The translations under genes and the position numbers were made by a program. DNA of 16,107 nucleotides from CAUZSN01 sp963582345 (lineage in GTDB: Bacteria > Planctomycetota > Planctomycetia > Planctomycetales > Planctomycetaceae), in contig CAUZSN010000067.1 of the NCBI GenBank assembly GCA_963582345.1, positions 1 to 16,107 of the forward strand, read 5' to 3'. Of this stretch, positions 12,553-16,107 are shown one piece after another. The notes under the pieces were generated by a model. The model was given only the letters and a program-made list of their open reading frames with translations. It searched no databases and was not told where the DNA came from. The stretch's first letter is position 1, and every line of letters starts with the position of its first letter.

Positions 12553-15179
12553 AATTTCTTGCCGATCTTCCCTCTGATCTTGGGGCCTAAAGGCAGAACT
12601 GTTGGAAACTCAGGTTGGACGATCCAACGTTCGATGTCCTGATATGAATGTATGGGGTGCTTCGGAAATCCCCGAACGGTTTTTCGAATGACAATCACAT
12701 CGTCAACTTCCCAAAGAGGAATTGAATGAACGTACGCCGCGAGTTGCTGATGCAATCGGTGCAGCAGGGAAACAGCCGTTTCCCAATCGCCCGCTTGATC
12801 CAGTCCAACCAGTTCTTGCCGTAACCAATCTGGCAAATGAATCAATGAGGTAACATGCGCTTGCGTATCGATGGTCAGAAACGGCCACAATTCAAGAATC
12901 GGTTCAGCCATTTGAATGGTGCGATAAACGAGATCCCACTGCGGTCGCATGGCGGATCGTCGAGTAGGCCTGGCCGCTGATTGTGTGATCAACGTCACCG
13001 TCACACCAATCCGCTTCCACTGCTCGATTAGTTTTTCCGCTGCCGCTTTAACAACCGGCTCGGGCGGACAATACAACTTCAAAGGCCGAAATTTCTCTTT
13101 AAGCTGTTTTTCGGCAACGACGGCTAATGCGTAAGCCAGCTTCAGATCATGTTCGCGTGGTACGACCATCGAAAGGTCGGCGTACGCATAACTATTGCTT
13201 GGAAAGGGAGCGGAAACAATGCGGCCGCGTCGCGACTCGGAATCGTGCAGAATTATTTCTGTCAAAACCTGCCGTCGATTCAATGCATAGGCCATCGCTC
13301 GTCGCAATACCAGATTTTTCAGAGGTTCGCTGTTTGGATTAAACTGCAGGACGTGCGTCGTCGGCAAAGCGTAATCTCGCACGACATACCGCTCATCGTT
13401 ACGAAATTTGTCGATTGTCCAAATCGGCACACGTGGTAGCATTGAGACTTCGCCGCGATTCAATCCCTGAATGGCTTTGTCGTAGGAATTGAATTTAATT
13501 TTGGCAACCTCGGCAACGTGATACTCGTTCACGTTCTCGGGTTCGGGAGCGATGCGGCGATAGACAACCCGTTGTGGAGACTTTTCGTGAATCTTGAACC
13601 GCCATGACAGGACTTTGGACGCAAGTTTTAATTCGTTTGAATCAACTGTCTCGCCCGAATTGAGTTCACTTTCGACTGCTATCAACGGAAAACGGAACAG
13701 TGCTACGGTGCGAACCGGAACTCGAGAAAAGTTGACCACCAGTTCGAATGGCGAGCGCGGGGTCAGCGAGTGGATGTAGCTTGCCATTCGTTCGTCGTAG
13801 GCTGGGTGTGTTGGATCGAGCCGGGCGGCCAGTGTTGAGGCAATCGACGACGCAGTCACGACTGGTTGCGATTCCCAATACGAACGGCTCTGGCGAAGCG
13901 TGAACACCATTTGCCGTCCCAGATCGGTTGGCTCCCACTCCTCGAAAAACCGGCTTCGGTAGTGTGGCGCTTCGTCGCTGCGATCGATTTCGAATAGAGT
14001 CGTCTGGATCAAATGGTTGTGACGCTTGTCTTCATCCGTCGGCAAAAAGTATGGCGTCGGATCGCCAGCGAACCGCAAGACGCCAACTTTGATTCTTTGA
14101 AACCGATTCGACGCCTTGCGGTGCGCATCTCGCAGTCCTGGGGTGGTGGGCCAGATTCGCGTCGCACGGTCAAGCAGTGATACGGCCTCGTCATGTTTGC
14201 CGTCCTGCGATGCGTTAGCCGACTGCGTCAGAAGATTCTTAGCTCGTGCCACCAAGTCGGCCTTCCACTTCACGGCGACCTGATGTTGTGGATCCATATC
14301 GGTAAGCCGTCTCAGAAAAAACCGTGCTTGACGAAAGTCTGATTGGACCAGCGCCGCTCTAATCAGTCCATCGCAAACCTGTCCAATTTCTTCCTGCAAA
14401 GTGCGGTCTTGGGAATCGCGGTACTCAGGATCACGTGCGTACAAGTCCTCGAAAAAGACCAGCGCCGACTGTGGCTTCTTTTGATCGCGCATTCGCATGG
14501 CGTCAAGAAATATTAACCGGTTCTTCCGACGGTCCATGCCCGGCCAGTTGGAGTCTCGACGACGTTCGAGGAATAGGATCAGGGCAAATGCTTGACGAAA
14601 GGCTTTTTTTTCCAGTAGCTTATCGACTCGCTCCAGCACTAGGTCTTCGTAGTATTTGATTTGCTGAATGCGCCTCTTGTCGATCTCGTATGAAGAGTCC
14701 TCATGGTTGCCATCTTCAAGGATCCCGTCTTCGTGCAACACCACTTCTAGCAACCCCCGGCGAGGATATCCTTTGGGACGATTTTCCAGAAGATTCCGAA
14801 TATCTTTCTCCCACTTGTTTGACCGATCCGGACGAGGCGAAACAGGGTAAACAATGTGCACATCCTCGTTGTTCGTGACAACCCAGTCGAATGGATGTTT
14901 CTTAAAAATCTCCTCAACCGTGGGAAGCTGCATTTCATTCAGCTTCGGATATCGTTGTTTCTCATCCTCGTCAGGCCCGCTGGCTTCGGATTCGAACGTC
15001 GTCAACACCAACTGTCTTGTCTGGCCAGTGGCGACGTTTTCAACGAAGACCGCCAACAGAATCATAGTTATCTGTATGACATACAGCCCCCTCACCAAGC
15101 CAATCTGAAAACTACCGAATCGCGCATGCTTCGCGACAGATTGCGATCTTTCTGAATGCTGTCTCGTGTGCTTGCTCAT
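12549..15179 (-). CDS. Membrane-anchored TPR and family-5 solute-binding fusion protein
   Basis: The 876-residue product has a membrane segment or uncleaved signal at about 28-50 (GLYVIQITMILLAVFVENVA). Residues about 170-350 are TPR-like helical hairpins (QAFALILFLERR, SALVFFEDLYARDP, EAVSLLDRATRIWPTTP). From about 365 to the end it resembles the peptide/nickel-binding (SBP_bac_5) fold. The clearest mark is NPNSEPLKNLVLRRAMAYAL followed by NRRQVLTEIIL (614-644), the helix after a strand that in this family reads N-x-x-x-x-P-x-x-x-x-x-V-R-x-A-x-x-x-A-I-x-R. YDKAIQGLNRGEVSMLP before it is the ligand-pocket helix of the same family. Such proteins normally deliver peptides to an ABC permease; none is encoded here, and the TPR module is unusual. 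It overlaps both neighbours by ATGA junctions. Ligand and function unknown. Confidence 0.85.
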   Translation of the reverse strand: MSKHTRQHSERSQSVAKHARFGSFQIGLVRGLYVIQITMILLAVFVENVATGQTRQLVLTTFESEASGPDEDEKQRYPKLNEMQLPTVEEIFKKHPFDWVVTNNEDVHIVYPVSPRPDRSNKWEKDIRNLLENRPKGYPRRGLLEVVLHEDGILEDGNHEDSSYEIDKRRIQQIKYYEDLVLERVDKLLEKKAFRQAFALILFLERRRDSNWPGMDRRKNRLIFLDAMRMRDQKKPQSALVFFEDLYARDPEYRDSQDRTLQEEIGQVCDGLIRAALVQSDFRQARFFLRRLTDMDPQHQVAVKWKADLVARAKNLLTQSANASQDGKHDEAVSLLDRATRIWPTTPGLRDAHRKASNRFQRIKVGVLRFAGDPTPYFLPTDEDKRHNHLIQTTLFEIDRSDEAPHYRSRFFEEWEPTDLGRQMVFTLRQSRSYWESQPVVTASSIASTLAARLDPTHPAYDERMASYIHSLTPRSPFELVVNFSRVPVRTVALFRFPLIAVESELNSGETVDSNELKLASKVLSWRFKIHEKSPQRVVYRRIAPEPENVNEYHVAEVAKIKFNSYDKAIQGLNRGEVSMLPRVPIWTIDKFRNDERYVVRDYALPTTHVLQFNPNSEPLKNLVLRRAMAYALNRRQVLTEIILHDSESRRGRIVSAPFPSNSYAYADLSMVVPREHDLKLAYALAVVAEKQLKEKFRPLKLYCPPEPVVKAAAEKLIEQWKRIGVTVTLITQSAARPTRRSAMRPQWDLVYRTIQMAEPILELWPFLTIDTQAHVTSLIHLPDWLRQELVGLDQAGDWETAVSLLHRLHQQLAAYVHSIPLWEVDDVIVIRKTVRGFPKHPIHSYQDIERWIVQPEFPTVLPLGPKIRGKIGKKL

Positions 15180-16107
15180 TCACGTCTCGTCAACACGGAT
15201 TCGATTCGGTACAGACTTCCATCGATAGCAGCAACGAAAATGGTGTCCCCGAGTTGCCGAGGACCAAGACTGATCGGTTGACCTAGACGGATTCGATTCT
15301 TGACTTCACCGGTAGATGGGTTGACGGACAGGACTGTGCCATCCTGATTGGCCAGCACCAACATATTTTCGAAAATCAACGGCCGATCCGCCAATGTGCC
15401 TCCGTCGAGCGGTATGGACCAAAGCTGTTTCAACGTTTGTCCGACTTGGAAGCAGTGCAGTTGATTCCGTCCTGTTTCAACGTAAAGGTTGTCTCCAACC
15501 AACCACAGCGCATTGGAAGCCGGTGCGATCAGTTCTAACTGTGACTGCCTTTGTAGGTCCGAGGCGTTGATGATCTGCAACCTCTGCCCCGCGTCCGCCA
15601 GAATCACTTTTCCACCGTGAACGACGAAATCAACATGAACCGGGTGCTCCAGAGACAATGCTACTATTTCCTTCAGATGTGGAATCGGTTGAGTTCGAAA
15701 TTGGACATTCGCCAGTTTTCCACTGCTGTCAACCACGATCATGTGTGTCCGGTCCAGCGCAACGAGATGTGACCAGCTTGGTGGCTGTTGATTTTTCCCA
15801 TTGAGCTGCGTCTGAATGGGAGCGACGAAGTCTTCAACCGACCGCTGACCCGTTTTTAGAACGAGCGTTTTAAGCTTTCCCGAAAGCGGTAAAACGAGTG
15901 CATCTGACAGAAAAACGGGGTCCGCCTCCAATGATCCTTCCAGCTTGAAATCACGATCGATCAGTCCCAGTTGGTTCAGCACCCACAGATGCGGCTGAGG
16001 ATTGCCACAATAGGCGACCGACCGTCCACCGGGCAACGCGACCGCGTGCAGAGGATCAACAAGCGATTCGGGCAGCTTCAACTGTGAGTCTGCACGCGTT
16101 TTGAAAC
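15176..16107 (-). CDS. PQQ-like beta-propeller protein, 3' part (5' end outside window)
   Basis: The frame stays open to the window edge, giving about 310 residues; the TTG at 16081 is internal because codons continue upstream (FKTRADSQ). Repeated blades are visible: SVAYCGNPQPHLWVLNQLG, DALVLPLSGKLKTLVL, GKVILADAGQRLQIINASD, NALWLVGDNLYVETGRNQLH, MLVLANQDGTVLSVNPSTGE, DTIFVAAIDGSLYRIES. The D-G-T/S-L/V-x-x-x-x-P/E-x-T-G-E turns are typical of PQQ-like (BamB-type) propellers, which act as protein-binding platforms or bind cofactors. No PQQ-dehydrogenase catalytic residues can be claimed. Its stop overlaps the next start (ATGA, 15179-15176), so it is the first visible gene of the three-gene operon. 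Upstream domains, if any, are not visible. Confidence 0.82.
   Translation of the reverse strand, partial: FKTRADSQLKLPESLVDPLHAVALPGGRSVAYCGNPQPHLWVLNQLGLIDRDFKLEGSLEADPVFLSDALVLPLSGKLKTLVLKTGQRSVEDFVAPIQTQLNGKNQQPPSWSHLVALDRTHMIVVDSSGKLANVQFRTQPIPHLKEIVALSLEHPVHVDFVVHGGKVILADAGQRLQIINASDLQRQSQLELIAPASNALWLVGDNLYVETGRNQLHCFQVGQTLKQLWSIPLDGGTLADRPLIFENMLVLANQDGTVLSVNPSTGEVKNRIRLGQPISLGPRQLGDTIFVAAIDGSLYRIESVLTRRE

Overview
The window looks like chromosomal DNA of a planctomycete, probably a Pirellulaceae-type marine organism (Rhodopirellula, Blastopirellula and relatives). This is inferred from gene content and protein style: loosely packed genes with long gene-poor gaps, a three-gene cell-envelope operon built around a TPR plus solute-binding-protein fusion, a beta-class DNA methyltransferase with a long extension, and integrase-tail relics of a kind I associate with planctomycetes. 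No database search was possible, so the taxonomic call is an inference.

Layout. 1-307 is the 3' end of a nitrilase-family hydrolase. 308-870 is a decayed stretch with a possible integrase-tail relic, a small acidic ORF and the 5' stub of a secreted hydrolase-like gene ending at a perfect palindrome. 871-1323 (minus) is a lipoprotein gene, divergent from an LpxO/AspH-like 2-oxoglutarate hydroxylase (1475-2374, plus). A 137-bp dispersed repeat follows, then a secreted seven-unit TPR protein (2682-3539, minus) whose gene is flanked by similar short repeats. A tRNA-Arg(TCG) with its own promoter and terminator lies at 3971-4148. Next is a DNA methyltransferase with a C-terminal GIY-YIG-like domain that lacks two catalytic residues (4337-6163, minus). 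A small conserved-looking protein (6430-6615) and a two-helix membrane protein with a strong hairpin inside its reading frame (6677-7873, minus) follow; 7874-8102 holds nothing I can support.

The central feature is the ssrA locus. A complete tmRNA gene (10349-10706, minus) has the last 18 nt of its 3' end duplicated as a direct repeat at 8139-8156. That second copy is followed by a strong intrinsic terminator, as expected if the original ssrA terminator was pushed away by an insertion. Between the two copies lie a sialidase-like BNR-repeat gene, a second copy of the dispersed repeat and two decayed pieces resembling tyrosine-integrase C-termini. I read this as a shrunken, immobile integrative element, possibly the residue of more than one insertion.

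The right end (10945-16107, minus) is a tightly coupled operon with two ATGA stop/start overlaps: a beta-propeller protein (truncated by the window edge), an 876-residue anchored TPR and family-5 solute-binding fusion, and a secreted protein of unknown function. They probably act together outside the cytoplasmic membrane; no ABC permease is encoded in the window.
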